From positions 1 to 64,000 of the forward strand of contig NZ_JAUZDX010000013.1 in assembly GCF_030704685.1 (NCBI RefSeq): 64,000 bases of DNA, given 5' to 3'. Under the pieces are notes generated by a model. The model saw nothing but the letters and a program-made list of their open reading frames with translations. It did no database searches and was not told the DNA's origin. How positions within the stretch are numbered: the stretch's first letter is position 1; each line of letters begins with the position of its first letter. The stretch is from Acidovorax sp. A1169. GTDB taxonomy: Bacteria > Pseudomonadota > Gammaproteobacteria > Burkholderiales > Burkholderiaceae_C. Positions 36,557-45,550 of the stretch are shown in pieces. Made by a program: the position numbers and the translations under genes.

Positions 36557-37243
36557 TCAGCCGGTAGCGGTGTCGATGGATTTGCGCAGGCGGGCTGTAG
36601 CAGCGCTGACCCCGGCCTCAAACTCTTTCCACCGCGCCACGGTGGCCTGCTTCATCTCCGTCAACTTGGCTTCTGCGGATTTCACATCGCCCTGTAGAGA
36701 GGATATTTCCTGGTCGATTTTGGCCTTGGCATCGGTTGCAGCGACACCCGCCCGCTTCTCCAGGTCCGCCACCTTCGCCCTGCCCCTGGCGATGTCCTTG
36801 TCTGCATCGGCCAGGAACTGGTCTCGTTTGGTCGTGTCGTTGGCATACTTGAACTCAAGCATGGATTTGATCGAGTCCTTGGTCGCGCCAGCCATCACCA
36901 GCCTGCCTGCATGGTCCTGGATCGCGGACACAGGAATCGCAACGTCGTGGCGCCCTATGCCGACAAAGCCGCCGGCGCTGACGATGACGTACGAAACGTT
37001 TCGTTCGGGAGAAATGATCAGGTCATCGACCTTGCCTACTTTCTTGCCGGCGTCGTTGTAGATGGTCTTGCCCATCAGCGTCTTCTTGACGCTCCAGCCT
37101 CTGGCAAGCTGTACCGACTCGGTCACAGTGGCGTCGAGCGTGGTGGTTGCGCCGGCAACCTGGGACCAGGCAGGCGTGTTCAGGCAAAGCGCGCTGCAGA
37201 CGGCCAGCGCTGCCAAGGCCAGGGGGGATGATTGACTCTTCAT
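36557..37243 (-). CDS. Exported PRC-barrel domain protein with coiled-coil tail
   Basis: 228 aa. Signal peptide MKSQSSPLALAALAVCSALC with cleavage near AWSQ. The PRC-barrel domain spans about 45-115 (LMGKTIYNDAGKKVGKVDDL, NVSYVIVSAGGFVGIGRHDV). A helical tail of about 100 residues (KRAGVAATDAKAKIDQEISS) predicts a coiled coil. PRC-barrel proteins of this kind sit in the periplasm or envelope and often accompany BON proteins in stress loci. First gene of the two-gene operon with DUF1269. Confidence 0.88.
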   Translation of the reverse strand: MKSQSSPLALAALAVCSALCLNTPAWSQVAGATTTLDATVTESVQLARGWSVKKTLMGKTIYNDAGKKVGKVDDLIISPERNVSYVIVSAGGFVGIGRHDVAIPVSAIQDHAGRLVMAGATKDSIKSMLEFKYANDTTKRDQFLADADKDIARGRAKVADLEKRAGVAATDAKAKIDQEISSLQGDVKSAEAKLTEMKQATVARWKEFEAGVSAATARLRKSIDTATG

Positions 37244-37334
37244 GGTGAAGTTCCTCGTGTGTTTGCTGCCTGTGAGCGATGGGTTGCGGATGCATCCCTG
37301 CACAAGGTTGTAAGGACTTCGGGGGGCTGCGTCT

Positions 37335-37348
37335 GTTCGACAGCGCAC
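37335..37348. promoter_or_regulatory. GTNCG-N4-CGCAC box upstream of the PRC-barrel operon
   Basis: GTTCG-ACAG-CGCAC, 92 bases before the PRC-barrel start codon. One mismatch from the perfect repeat. Shares the divergent intergenic region with a second box at 37384. Confidence 0.6.
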
Positions 37349-37383
37349 GCCAGCAGACAACCCACTGCATTCGAAGCCCGAGC

Positions 37384-37397
37384 GTTCGCCACCGCAC
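37384..37397. promoter_or_regulatory. GTNCG-N4-CGCAC box upstream of the second triple-BON gene
   Basis: GTTCG-CCAC-CGCAC, 58 bases before the start codon, followed by AGACGGC as in the box at 39402. Confidence 0.6.
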
Positions 37398-37455
37398 AGA
37401 CGGCAGGGCCCAGGCCGGGTCAAGCTCAAGATCCACTCAATGACCCGGAGGCCCC

Positions 37456-38106
37456 ATGAAGACCGATAGCCAACTGCAGCAGGACGTGAGTGCAGAGCTG
37501 CAATGGGAGCCGTCCATCTGCGCGGCGCACATCGGGGTGGAAGTGAAGGACGGTGTGGTCATCCTTGCGGGGCAGGTTGACTCCTATGCGGAGAAATGGA
37601 ACGCCGAGCGCGCGGCACAGCGCGTCTCGGGGGTGCATGCCATCGCCACTGAACTCAAGGTCCACCTGCCTGGCGGCAGCCAGCGCACCGACGCACAGAT
37701 CGCCGGGTCGGCGCAGCACATACTGGGGCTGTCTTCGTCCTTTCCCGCCGATGCGGTCAACGTGACTGTGGAAGCCGGCTGGGTCACGCTGACGGGCACG
37801 GTGGACTGGCAGTACCAACGGCGCGCAGCGGCAGCAGCGGTTCGGCACCTCTTGGGGGTCACCGGCGTGAGCGACAAGATCGACCTCAAGCCTTCGCTGA
37901 CCGCAAGGTCGGTTCAGTCGGACATCGAGGCGGCGTTGATGCGCTCGTCGATCTCCAACGCGAAAAACATCACCGTCAGGCTGCATGGGGCCGAGGTCAC
38001 TTTGACAGGAACCGTCCAGAGCTGGGCAGACCGCGCCATAGCCACCAATTCAGCATGGGGTACCCCCGGGGTTAGCAGCGTCATAGACATCATGACCCTG
38101 GCGTGA
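37456..38106 (+). CDS. Triple-BON-domain protein, copy 2
   Basis: 216 aa, preceded by GGAGG. It parallels copy 1 throughout (MKTDSQLQQDVSAELQWEPS, VEVKDGVVILAGQVDSYAEK, VEAGWVTLTGTVDWQYQRR, VTLTGTVQSWADR), so the two arose by duplication around the PRC-barrel/DUF1269 operon. The first BON domain is the most conserved between them. The sensor-kinase-like gene follows 115 bases later and may be co-transcribed. Confidence 0.9.
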   Translation: MKTDSQLQQDVSAELQWEPSICAAHIGVEVKDGVVILAGQVDSYAEKWNAERAAQRVSGVHAIATELKVHLPGGSQRTDAQIAGSAQHILGLSSSFPADAVNVTVEAGWVTLTGTVDWQYQRRAAAAAVRHLLGVTGVSDKIDLKPSLTARSVQSDIEAALMRSSISNAKNITVRLHGAEVTLTGTVQSWADRAIATNSAWGTPGVSSVIDIMTLA

Positions 38107-38221
38107 TAGCGGCCAACAAAACTCTTCTGGCGTCGTTGCCGCGACTTGCCAGAACCGCTTCGCCGGGTTTTTGAGCCGCACCAAGTCCTTCGCGTGCCGC
38201 GCACCCGCTACAAAGGTTTCC

Positions 38222-39346
38222 ATGCACCATTTTTTGTCCAACAACCGCAGCGAATTGATCGCGCGGTGCAAACGCAAGGTGGCCGAGCGCCCCCGGCGCA
38301 AAGCCACTGACCAGCAACTGGCCCATGGGGTGCCCATGTTCCTGGACCAACTCACCCGGACCCTCGCGGCCGAGGAGGATGACGACGCCGCGACCAGCGT
38401 TGCCATCTCGGGCCCCTCTGGCGGCGACGCGGGGGCCCTGTCTGAAATCGGCGTGAGTGCCACCGCGCATGGCAAGGAGCTGCTGCTGCTCGGCTACACC
38501 GTCGACCAGGTGGTTCACGACTACGGCGACCTGTGCCAGGCCATCACCGACCTGGCGTTCGAGCGGGATGCGCCGTTTGCCGTGGTGGAGTTCCGGACAC
38601 TGAACCGGTGCCTGGACAACGCCATCGCCGACGCGGTGACGGAGTTCAGCTTTCAGCGCGATGCGCAGTTGTCCGTGCAACAGATCGCCGGCGAAAAGCA
38701 GCGGCTCGGGTTTCTGGTGCACGAGCTGCGCAACTCCCTGGGCACGGCCACCCTGGCCGTGCGGGCGCTCGAACTGGGCAACATGCCCATCGGCGGCGCC
38801 ACCGGCGCGGTGCTTAAGCGCAGCCTGTCCACACTCGGCCTGCTGATCAGCAGGGCTACCGCCGAAGTGCGCGGCGAGGGCTCGGACCAGCGCCAGGCTT
38901 TTTCCGTCGCAGCGTTCATCTCCGACGTCGAACTGGCAGCGCGCCTGAACGTGGGCCTCAAAGGCGCTGTGCTGGAGGTCATTGCGGTAGACCCTGCGCT
39001 GGCGGTCGAAGCCAACCGCGACCTGCTGCACGCTGCGCTGGCCAACCTGCTGCAGAACGCCTTCAAGTACACGCACCAGGACACTGTAGTGAGGCTGACG
39101 GCCTATGCCTTAGGAGAGTATGTGCTGATGGACGTCGAGGACCACTGCGGCGGCCTGCCAGCGGGCGGCGCCGCCAGGATGTTCATCCCGTTTAGGCAGA
39201 ACGACGACAGCCGCGCGGGCCTGGGGCTTGGGCTGTCCATCGCCCGCCAGAGCATCGAAGCCGACCACGGCACCCTGACCGTGCGCGATGTTCCGGGCTC
39301 GGGTTGCGTCTTCACCATCTCGCTGCCCCGGCACTCCATGCCATAG
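38222..39346 (+). CDS. Sensor histidine kinase-like protein, soluble
   Basis: 374 aa. The N-terminal ~150 residues are helical without membrane segments (VPMFLDQLTRTLAAEEDDD, LLLLGYTVDQVVHDYGDLCQ), similar in style to RsbR-type sensor domains. The H-box is LGFLVHELRNSLGTA, with His at about 167. The HATPase domain has N-box LLQNAFKYT, DHCGGLPAG, and G-box GLGLGLSIARQSIEADHG. No response regulator is adjacent, so its target is elsewhere, or it acts as an ATP-binding stress switch in the manner of RsbT/RsbW. It is probably co-expressed with the BON protein. Confidence 0.85.
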   Translation: MHHFLSNNRSELIARCKRKVAERPRRKATDQQLAHGVPMFLDQLTRTLAAEEDDDAATSVAISGPSGGDAGALSEIGVSATAHGKELLLLGYTVDQVVHDYGDLCQAITDLAFERDAPFAVVEFRTLNRCLDNAIADAVTEFSFQRDAQLSVQQIAGEKQRLGFLVHELRNSLGTATLAVRALELGNMPIGGATGAVLKRSLSTLGLLISRATAEVRGEGSDQRQAFSVAAFISDVELAARLNVGLKGAVLEVIAVDPALAVEANRDLLHAALANLLQNAFKYTHQDTVVRLTAYALGEYVLMDVEDHCGGLPAGGAARMFIPFRQNDDSRAGLGLGLSIARQSIEADHGTLTVRDVPGSGCVFTISLPRHSMP

Positions 39347-39401
39347 GCCAGGCAATAAGGGCCCCAACGGCCGCCAACAAAACGAAATGTTCCCCCATTG
39401 C

Positions 39402-39415
39402 GTCCGCCAGCGCAC
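39402..39415. promoter_or_regulatory. GTNCG-N4-CGCAC box upstream of the DksA/CbpA/CbpM operon
   Basis: GTCCG-CCAG-CGCAC, 57 bases before the start codon of the zinc-finger gene, followed by AGACGGCAACC. Confidence 0.6.
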
Positions 39416-39472
39416 AGACGGCAACCGCCCGCCCGAACTATCTTGGGAAATGCCCCCGCACCGGACAATGAC

Positions 39473-39880
39473 ATGAATACGATAGCCCACCTGTCCCGCA
39501 GCCAGCGCGCAAGCCTTGCCAACCTTCTGCAAGCGCGCCGCACCGAAATGCAGGTGTTGCAGGCATTGCACCGGCAAGGTCTGTCGCAGGTGGACTCGGC
39601 CCACCAGGCCCTGGCGCAAGATGCCGGCGACGCACCGCAACTGGCGGAGGAACGCACGGTGGAAGGCGTACTGTCCGACATGCACAGCCAGGAGTTCGAT
39701 GCGGTGGTCAGTGCACTGCAACGCATCCACGCCAAGGAGTACGGCCTGTGCACCGACTGCATGGCGGCCATCCCGTTCCAGCGGCTGTGCATTGAACCCC
39801 AGGCACTGCGCTGCGTGGCCTGCGAAAGCCGCTACGAGCGTAGCCAAAGGACGCCGACCCACCCGAAGGCGGCGACATGA
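39473..39880 (+). CDS. TraR/DksA-family zinc finger protein
   Basis: 135 aa. A helical N-terminal half (SLANLLQARRTEMQVLQAL) is followed by a C4 zinc finger: CTDC at about 97-100 and CVAC about 20 residues later, with the intervening IPFQRLCIEPQALR typical of DksA proteins. The acidic tip region of true DksA (DxxDxA) is not evident, so this is a short DksA-like homolog that may bind the RNA polymerase secondary channel. It is first in an operon with the DnaJ-like CbpA and CbpM. Confidence 0.88.
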   Translation: MNTIAHLSRSQRASLANLLQARRTEMQVLQALHRQGLSQVDSAHQALAQDAGDAPQLAEERTVEGVLSDMHSQEFDAVVSALQRIHAKEYGLCTDCMAAIPFQRLCIEPQALRCVACESRYERSQRTPTHPKAAT

Positions 39881-39908
39881 CCCCAGACGCCACGGCCTGC
39901 TGCGCCCC

Positions 39909-40838
39909 ATGAAATACAAAGACTACTACGCCACCTTGGGCGTGCCACGCGACGCCACGCTGGAGCAGGTCAAGAAGGCCTACCGCAAGCTGGCCCGCCA
40001 GTACCATCCTGATCTCTCCAAGGATGCCGATGCCGAGGCAAAATTCAAGGAGCTTGCAGAAGCCTATGTGACCCTCAAGGATGCGGAAAAGCGCAGTGCC
40101 TACGACAACATCGGCAAGCACGTCCCCGGCGAGGAGTTCCAGCCGCCGCCCGCCTGGGAACGCCCTGGTGGCGGCAACGGCCCCACATTCGCGGACATGG
40201 ACCTGGCTGACCTGCTGGCGGCCATGGGGCACGGACGGGCGGGCCGCCAGAGTGATCGCGGGCCGGTGCCGGGCCGTGATTTCGACACCACGGCCCGCAT
40301 CAGCCTGGAGCAGGCGCACCAGGGAGCCAAGCTCACGCTGGAGCTTGATGACGGTGGCGCCGGCCGGGCGCTGGAAGTGACGATACCGGCGGGCGTGCGC
40401 GATGGCCAGAAGCTGCGCCTGCGTGGGCAAGGCGGCAAAGGGCACCAGGGCGGCCCCAATGGGGACATCTACCTGCACATTGCCCTGGCGCCGCACCCGC
40501 TGTTCCAGGTGCAGCAACATGACCTGTACTTCCACCTGGCGCTCAGCCCCTGGGAGGCGGCCCTGGGTGCGCAGGTGGAGATTCCCACCCTGGGCAACCC
40601 CATGCTGCTGACGGTGCCTGCGGGCACCCGCCACGCCCGCAAGCTCAGGGTGCGAGGGCAAGGCCTTGCCAATGGCCATGGCGGGCGCGGAGACTTCTAT
40701 GCCGTGGTGCACCTGGACATTCCGAAGACGCTTTCTGCCCGCGAGCGGGAGCTGTTCCAGGAACTGGCCAGTGCATCGGATTTCAACCCCCGTGAAGCAA
40801 CGACCCTGGAGCATGCCAATGGCCCCACAAGCACATGA
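39909..40838 (+). CDS. cbpA: DnaJ-type co-chaperone, CbpA-like
   Basis: 309 aa. J domain at 1-70 (MKYKDYYATLGVPRDATLEQ, with HPD in ARQYHPDLSKD), a Gly-rich linker, then two beta-sandwich substrate-binding domains (ARISLEQAHQGAKLTLEL; IPAGVRDGQKLRLRGQG; VPAGTRHARKLRVRGQG). There is no zinc-finger domain, which separates CbpA from DnaJ. It stimulates DnaK and may bind DNA in stationary phase. It overlaps cbpM by 26 bases. Confidence 0.92.
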   Translation: MKYKDYYATLGVPRDATLEQVKKAYRKLARQYHPDLSKDADAEAKFKELAEAYVTLKDAEKRSAYDNIGKHVPGEEFQPPPAWERPGGGNGPTFADMDLADLLAAMGHGRAGRQSDRGPVPGRDFDTTARISLEQAHQGAKLTLELDDGGAGRALEVTIPAGVRDGQKLRLRGQGGKGHQGGPNGDIYLHIALAPHPLFQVQQHDLYFHLALSPWEAALGAQVEIPTLGNPMLLTVPAGTRHARKLRVRGQGLANGHGGRGDFYAVVHLDIPKTLSARERELFQELASASDFNPREATTLEHANGPTST

Positions 40839-41202
40839 CTGGCACTGGCTGGACCAGCGCGCAAGCGTAAGCCTGTCCGACCTGACCCGAGCAAGCGGGC
40901 TGACCGCGCAGGAGCTGGCGGAGCTGGTCGACTATGGCGCCATCGCGCCGCTGGCCTCGGAGCAGGAGGAACTGCACTTCAGCGCGCAGTGCCTCGTCCC
41001 GCTGCGGGCAGCGGTCAAGCTGCGCGTCACCTATGACCTGGACATCTTCACGGTGGTGCTGCTGATGGACGGGCTGCAGCGCATCGAGGTGCTCACGCAC
41101 CGCATCAGGACACTGGAAAGCCAGGTAGCGCGCCCCCATGGCGCATTGCCGCAGGCCATGCCAGAGCCGATCGACGTCACGGCCGAGTACAGGCCGTCCT
41201 GA
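40813..41202 (+). CDS. cbpM: Chaperone modulator CbpM
   Basis: 129 aa (127 if the second ATG at 40819 is used). A MerR-like N-terminal helix-turn-helix region (SDLTRASGLTAQELAELVDY, GAIAPLASEQEELHF) and a C-terminal helix (LLMDGLQRIEVLTHRIRTLE) match CbpM. CbpM binds the CbpA J domain and restrains its co-chaperone and DNA-binding activities. The gene order cbpA-cbpM is standard; the upstream DksA-like gene is an addition. Confidence 0.9.
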   Translation: MPMAPQAHDWHWLDQRASVSLSDLTRASGLTAQELAELVDYGAIAPLASEQEELHFSAQCLVPLRAAVKLRVTYDLDIFTVVLLMDGLQRIEVLTHRIRTLESQVARPHGALPQAMPEPIDVTAEYRPS

Positions 41203-41204
41203 AC

Positions 41205-41226
41205 ACGGCCTGCATCTTCAGGCCGT
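41205..41226. terminator. Possible bidirectional terminator between cbpM and the DASS gene
   Basis: Perfect 8-bp stem ACGGCCTG / CAGGCCGT with a 6-nt loop, placed between convergent genes. The DASS stop codon (41218-41220) lies inside it. No T run. Confidence 0.45.
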
Positions 41227-42759
41227 CTTGGTCATGTACCCCATCCACGGCCAATAGGTCAGCGAGAAGAGCACCAGCAAGGCAGTGGCCGCCAGCGTGA
41301 TGGCGATGCCGGTGCGCACGAAGTCGCGGGCATCGAAGGTACCGGTGCCATAGGCAATCATGTTCTGGGGTGCGTTGACGGGCAGGATGAAGCCGAAGCT
41401 CACGACGAACTGCAGCAGCATGGTCATGCCGACCACGTTGATGCCCGGGGTCTGCACCGCCAGGAGCACGCTCATGATGATGGGGATCATCGTGGATGCC
41501 AGTGCCGTGGCGCTCGCGAACCCCAGGTGGATCACGATCAGGAACAGCGACAGCAGCATCAGGATTGCGAACGCGCTGGCCTGCTGCAGGCCCAGGTTCT
41601 GCACGATGAGGTGAGCCAGCCACCCGGCGGCCTGGGTCTTGAGCAGGGCCGTGCCGATGCTGATGCCGACCGCGAACAGCACCACCGTGCCCCAGGGAAA
41701 GCCGCGCTGGGACTCCTTCCAGTCCATGACGCCCAGGCGGGGCAGCAGCATCAGGGCGATGGCCGCGATGGTGGTGGACGAGGTGTCGAAGTCGTGCAGC
41801 ACCTTCTCGGTCGCCCAAAAGCCCAGCAGCGCCAGCACGATGGCCAGCAGCTTCCACTCCCTGCTGCTGGTCTTGCCGATCAGATCGAGCTGCCGCCGTA
41901 TCGTGGCCTGGCCGCCCGCGATCTCCTTCATCTCGGGCTTCATCATGCGCGTCATGATGAAATAGACGGCAATGCTCAGCAGCGCGGAGAACGGCGCTCC
42001 GGCGATGAACCATTCGAGCCAGGTGATGCTGGTCTGCAATTGCTTTTCGATGAAGCCGATGGCCACCATGTTCTGCGCGGCGGCGGTTTTGATGCCCACG
42101 TTCCACACGCTGGCGGTCTGCGCGGCGGTGATGACCAGCAGGCCGGCGAAGCGGCTGCGCTTGTCCACCTGGAAGGCCAGGATGAAGCCCATCATGATGG
42201 GGACCAGGCAAGCCACCCGCGCCGTGGTGCTGGGCACGATGAATGACAGCAGAAAGCCCACCCCCATGGCCCCGATCACGATGTGGTTGGTGCGCGCATC
42301 GACCCGGGACAGCACCAACAGCGCGATGCGCCGGTCGAGCCCCGTGGCCGTCATGGCCGCCGCGATGAAGCAGGCGGCAGCCACCAGCGCCACGGCGCTG
42401 TTCGAAAAGCCCGAGAGTGCCAGGCCGAGTGCTGCGCCTGTGCCCATAGCTTCGCCGGCGGGCCGGGCCGCATCGGGCACGGCGGCCAGCAGGAAGATCA
42501 TCAGGGCGCCGATGACCACGGCGCTCACCGCGTAGTCCAGCGCCTCGGTCATCCAGACGATGACGGCAAACGCCAGGATCGCCAGCATGGCCTGGCCGGC
42601 CGGCGGAAGGCCCTGCGACGTCGGCATCCACAACACGGCAAGGAGCGCGGCCACGGCCAGAAAAAGTCCGACCGTTCTCACAACATGCCTGCCCGAAGCG
42701 GGAGGCACGGGCAGCACCGGAGGCACGAGGACAGGAACAAGGGGCGAGGCGGGTTTCAT
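41218..42759 (-). CDS. DASS/SLC13-family anion symporter
   Basis: 513 aa from MKPASPLVPVL, with about twelve membrane segments. DASS features: the SNT-like helix hairpins (FIVPSTTARVACLVPIMMGF; PVNAPQNMIAYGTGTF near the end) and WMTEALDYAVSAV. The family imports dicarboxylates, sulfate or related anions with sodium. It is last in an operon with a P-type ATPase (four-base overlap) and an alcohol dehydrogenase. The substrate is not predictable here. Confidence 0.88.
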   Translation of the reverse strand: MKPASPLVPVLVPPVLPVPPASGRHVVRTVGLFLAVAALLAVLWMPTSQGLPPAGQAMLAILAFAVIVWMTEALDYAVSAVVIGALMIFLLAAVPDAARPAGEAMGTGAALGLALSGFSNSAVALVAAACFIAAAMTATGLDRRIALLVLSRVDARTNHIVIGAMGVGFLLSFIVPSTTARVACLVPIMMGFILAFQVDKRSRFAGLLVITAAQTASVWNVGIKTAAAQNMVAIGFIEKQLQTSITWLEWFIAGAPFSALLSIAVYFIMTRMMKPEMKEIAGGQATIRRQLDLIGKTSSREWKLLAIVLALLGFWATEKVLHDFDTSSTTIAAIALMLLPRLGVMDWKESQRGFPWGTVVLFAVGISIGTALLKTQAAGWLAHLIVQNLGLQQASAFAILMLLSLFLIVIHLGFASATALASTMIPIIMSVLLAVQTPGINVVGMTMLLQFVVSFGFILPVNAPQNMIAYGTGTFDARDFVRTGIAITLAATALLVLFSLTYWPWMGYMTKTA

Positions 42760-45545
42760 GGACGTTTCCTTGTGAGCAGCTTGCGCAACTCGCTGAACCA
42801 CAGCACGGTGCTGCCCATCGCGCCGCAGACCAACCATTGGCCAGGCGACAGCGGTGCGGTGCCGAAGGCCAGGTTCAAGACCTGTAGGTGCACCACTGCC
42901 ACCTGCAGCAGGGCGGACAGGGCCACCGCGCCCCACAGCCAGGGGTTGGTGGCCAGGTTGGCGAATGCGCTGGTGGTTTCGGAGCGGGCGTTGAAGCAGT
43001 TGAACAGGTGGGCGAAGACCAGCACGGTGAAGCCTGCGGTGCGGGCGTTGGCCAGATCGCGGTCGCCCTCGATCAGGCCGCCGGGCAGGTACATGTCCAT
43101 GGTGAGCAGGGTGGCCAAGGCCACCACAATGCCGATCTGCACCACGCCCCACCACATGGCGGCGTCGATCACCCGCTCGCCCGGGTGGCGGGGCTTGCGC
43201 GCCATGGCGTCGTCGCTGGCGGGGTCCATGCCCATCGCCAGCGCGGGCCAGGAGTCGGTGATCAGGTTCAGCCACAGGATCTGCGTGGCCAGCAGCGGCA
43301 GCACCAGCGCGCCGCCGGGCGCGGTCAGGCCGATGACGCCGGCCCCCACCACACCCAGGAACACGGTCAGCACCTCGCCCATGTTGGACGACAGCAGGTA
43401 GCGCAAAAACTTGCGGATGTTGTCGAAGATGCCGCGCCCCTCGCGCACCGCTTCGATGATGGTGGCGAAGTTGTCGTCGGCCAGCACCATGCGGGCCGCG
43501 CCCTTGGCCACCTCGGTGCCGGTTACGCCCATGGCCACGCCGATGTCAGCGGCCTTGAGCGCGGGGGCATCGTTCACGCCGTCCCCGGTCATCGCGACGA
43601 TGTGGCCGTCGGCCTGCAGGGCAGACACGATGCGCAGCTTGTGCGCGGGCGCCACGCGGGCGAAGACGGAGGTGCGGCGCACCGCCTGGGCGAAGGCCGC
43701 AGCGTCCAGCGCATCGATCTCGGCCCCGGTGAGCGCTGTGGCGCCGGGCGGCACCAGCCCCAGGTCGGCCGCGATGCGTGCCGCCGTGCGCGGGTGGTCG
43801 CCGGTGATCATGATGACCCGTATGCCGGCGCGCCGTGCCTCACGGATCGCCACCGCCGCCTCTTCGCGCGGCGGATCGATGATGCCCGCAGTGCCCACGA
43901 AGATGAGGCCGCGCTCCAGCGCATCCACCTCTTGCAGGTCCTCATGCGCGCCCAGGGGGCGGTAGGCCACCGCCAGCGTGCGCAGGGCGTCGCCCGAGAG
44001 TGCGTCCACATCGGCCAGTATCTTCGCGCGCAAGGCGGCGTCGAGCGCGACCACGTCCATCCCCACCCGGGCGTGGGTGCACAGGCCCAACAGCACGTCG
44101 GGCGCGCCCTTGCAGATGAGCACCCGCTCGCCGCCGTGCTCCAGATCGCGCTCGATGGTGGACATGCGCTTGCGCTCGGAGGTAAAGGGGTGCTCCGCAA
44201 TGCGCTCGAACCGCTTTTTGCGCCGCGCCGTGGCGCCCAGTTTGTGCTCGGCCACCAGGAAAGCGGCCTCGGTGGGGTCGCCGTGAACTTGCCACGCGCC
44301 ATCGTCGGCCTGCTGCAGAGATGCATTGCCCGCCAGGCTGCCGCCGCTGAGCAGCACCACCTGCTCGGCATGGAGCGGGCCCGGCTGCAAGGGCGTGCCG
44401 GCCCGCTGCACCTGGCCTTCGGGCGCATAGCCCACGCCCGTGACGTCGGTGGCGCCAGAGGCAGTCATGATGCGCACCACCGTCATCTCCGAGCGCGTGA
44501 GCGTGCCGGTCTTGTCGGTGCAGATGACCGAGGTGGCGCCCAGCGTCTCCACCGACGACAGGTTCTTGATGATGGCGTGGTGCCCGGCCATGCGCTGCAC
44601 CCCCAGGGCCAGCACCACCGACAGGATGGCCGGCAGCCCCTCGGGCACGGCCGCCACGGCCAGGGCCACGCCCAGCAGCAGCACGCCGACAACCTCGGCC
44701 ATGCTGTCGGGCCGGGAGATGAGCAAAATGGTGCCCACCACCACGGCGGCGATGGCCAGCACGGCCACGCCCAGCATGCGCCCGATGTGGGTGATCTCCT
44801 TTTCCAGCGGCGTGGGCTGCTCCACCGTGGCGGCCAGCATGCCGGCAATCGCGCCCATCTGCGTGGCCATGCCGGTGGCGACGACCAGTGCGCTGCCGCT
44901 GCCCTGGGCGACGAAGGTGCCCTTGAACACCATGTTCAACTGGTCGCCCAGTGCGGCGGGGCCTGGCAGGGGCGCGGGGTCCTTGAGCACGGCCTCGCTC
45001 TCGCCGGTGAGCGAGCTCTCCTGCATGCGCAGGGCGGCTGCGCGCACCAGGCGCGCATCGGCGGGCGTGGCATCGCCCTCGGCCAGCACCAGCAGGTCGC
45101 CCTTGACCAACTGCGCGCTCGGCACCCGCTGCACCTGGCCGCCGCGCACCACCGAGGCGGTGGGCGCGCTCATGCGCGCCAGCGCGGCCACGGCGTCGTG
45201 TGCCTTGGCTTCCTGCACATGGCCCAGCACCCCGTTGAGCAGGACGATGGCCGTGACGACGATGGCGTCCACCGGCCAGCCGTGCAGGCCCTCGAACACC
45301 CACGCCAGCAGCGACACGATGATCGCGCCCAGCAGCAGGTAGATGAGGGGGTCCTGGAACTGCGACAACAGGCGGCGCCAGGCGGCGGTGCGCGGGGTGG
45401 CCTGAAGTTCGTTGGGGCCGTCCCGGGCGAGCCTGCGCGCGGCCTCGTCTGCAGTGAGCCCGCTTGCCAGGTCGGTGCCGAGCAGGCGCGCCAGATCCTC
45501 GGCGCCTTGCGTTGATGGGTCGTGCGGCCCCTGCGGCTGTGCCAT
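42756..45545 (-). CDS. P2-type cation-transporting ATPase (calcium-ATPase-like)
   Basis: 929 aa. N-terminal cation-ATPase domain (LTADEAARRLARDGPNELQ), actuator motif LTGESE, TM4 ion motif AVPEGLPAI (about 300), phosphorylation site CTDKTGTLTR (Asp about 342), nucleotide-binding ICKGAPDVLL, hinge MTGDGVNDAPALK, TM6 LNLITDSWPALAMGMDP. The PEGLP and NLITD motifs are those of SERCA/PMCA-like P2 pumps. The substrate is Ca or another divalent cation by family; this sequence alone does not settle it. Starts five bases after the dehydrogenase stop and overlaps the DASS start by four bases. Confidence 0.93.
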   Translation of the reverse strand: MAQPQGPHDPSTQGAEDLARLLGTDLASGLTADEAARRLARDGPNELQATPRTAAWRRLLSQFQDPLIYLLLGAIIVSLLAWVFEGLHGWPVDAIVVTAIVLLNGVLGHVQEAKAHDAVAALARMSAPTASVVRGGQVQRVPSAQLVKGDLLVLAEGDATPADARLVRAAALRMQESSLTGESEAVLKDPAPLPGPAALGDQLNMVFKGTFVAQGSGSALVVATGMATQMGAIAGMLAATVEQPTPLEKEITHIGRMLGVAVLAIAAVVVGTILLISRPDSMAEVVGVLLLGVALAVAAVPEGLPAILSVVLALGVQRMAGHHAIIKNLSSVETLGATSVICTDKTGTLTRSEMTVVRIMTASGATDVTGVGYAPEGQVQRAGTPLQPGPLHAEQVVLLSGGSLAGNASLQQADDGAWQVHGDPTEAAFLVAEHKLGATARRKKRFERIAEHPFTSERKRMSTIERDLEHGGERVLICKGAPDVLLGLCTHARVGMDVVALDAALRAKILADVDALSGDALRTLAVAYRPLGAHEDLQEVDALERGLIFVGTAGIIDPPREEAAVAIREARRAGIRVIMITGDHPRTAARIAADLGLVPPGATALTGAEIDALDAAAFAQAVRRTSVFARVAPAHKLRIVSALQADGHIVAMTGDGVNDAPALKAADIGVAMGVTGTEVAKGAARMVLADDNFATIIEAVREGRGIFDNIRKFLRYLLSSNMGEVLTVFLGVVGAGVIGLTAPGGALVLPLLATQILWLNLITDSWPALAMGMDPASDDAMARKPRHPGERVIDAAMWWGVVQIGIVVALATLLTMDMYLPGGLIEGDRDLANARTAGFTVLVFAHLFNCFNARSETTSAFANLATNPWLWGAVALSALLQVAVVHLQVLNLAFGTAPLSPGQWLVCGAMGSTVLWFSELRKLLTRKRP

Positions 45546-45550
45546 GCGGG

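Noticed and set aside
38190-38210. TTCGCGTGCCGCGCAC as a further GTNCG-N4-CGCAC box before the kinase-like gene
   Set aside because: The spacing between half-sites does not fit the 5-4-5 geometry of the other sites.
42888-45515. 875-codon plus-strand frame opposite the P-type ATPase gene
   Set aside because: His/Gly/Gln-rich shadow; the ATPase on the minus strand has every expected motif.
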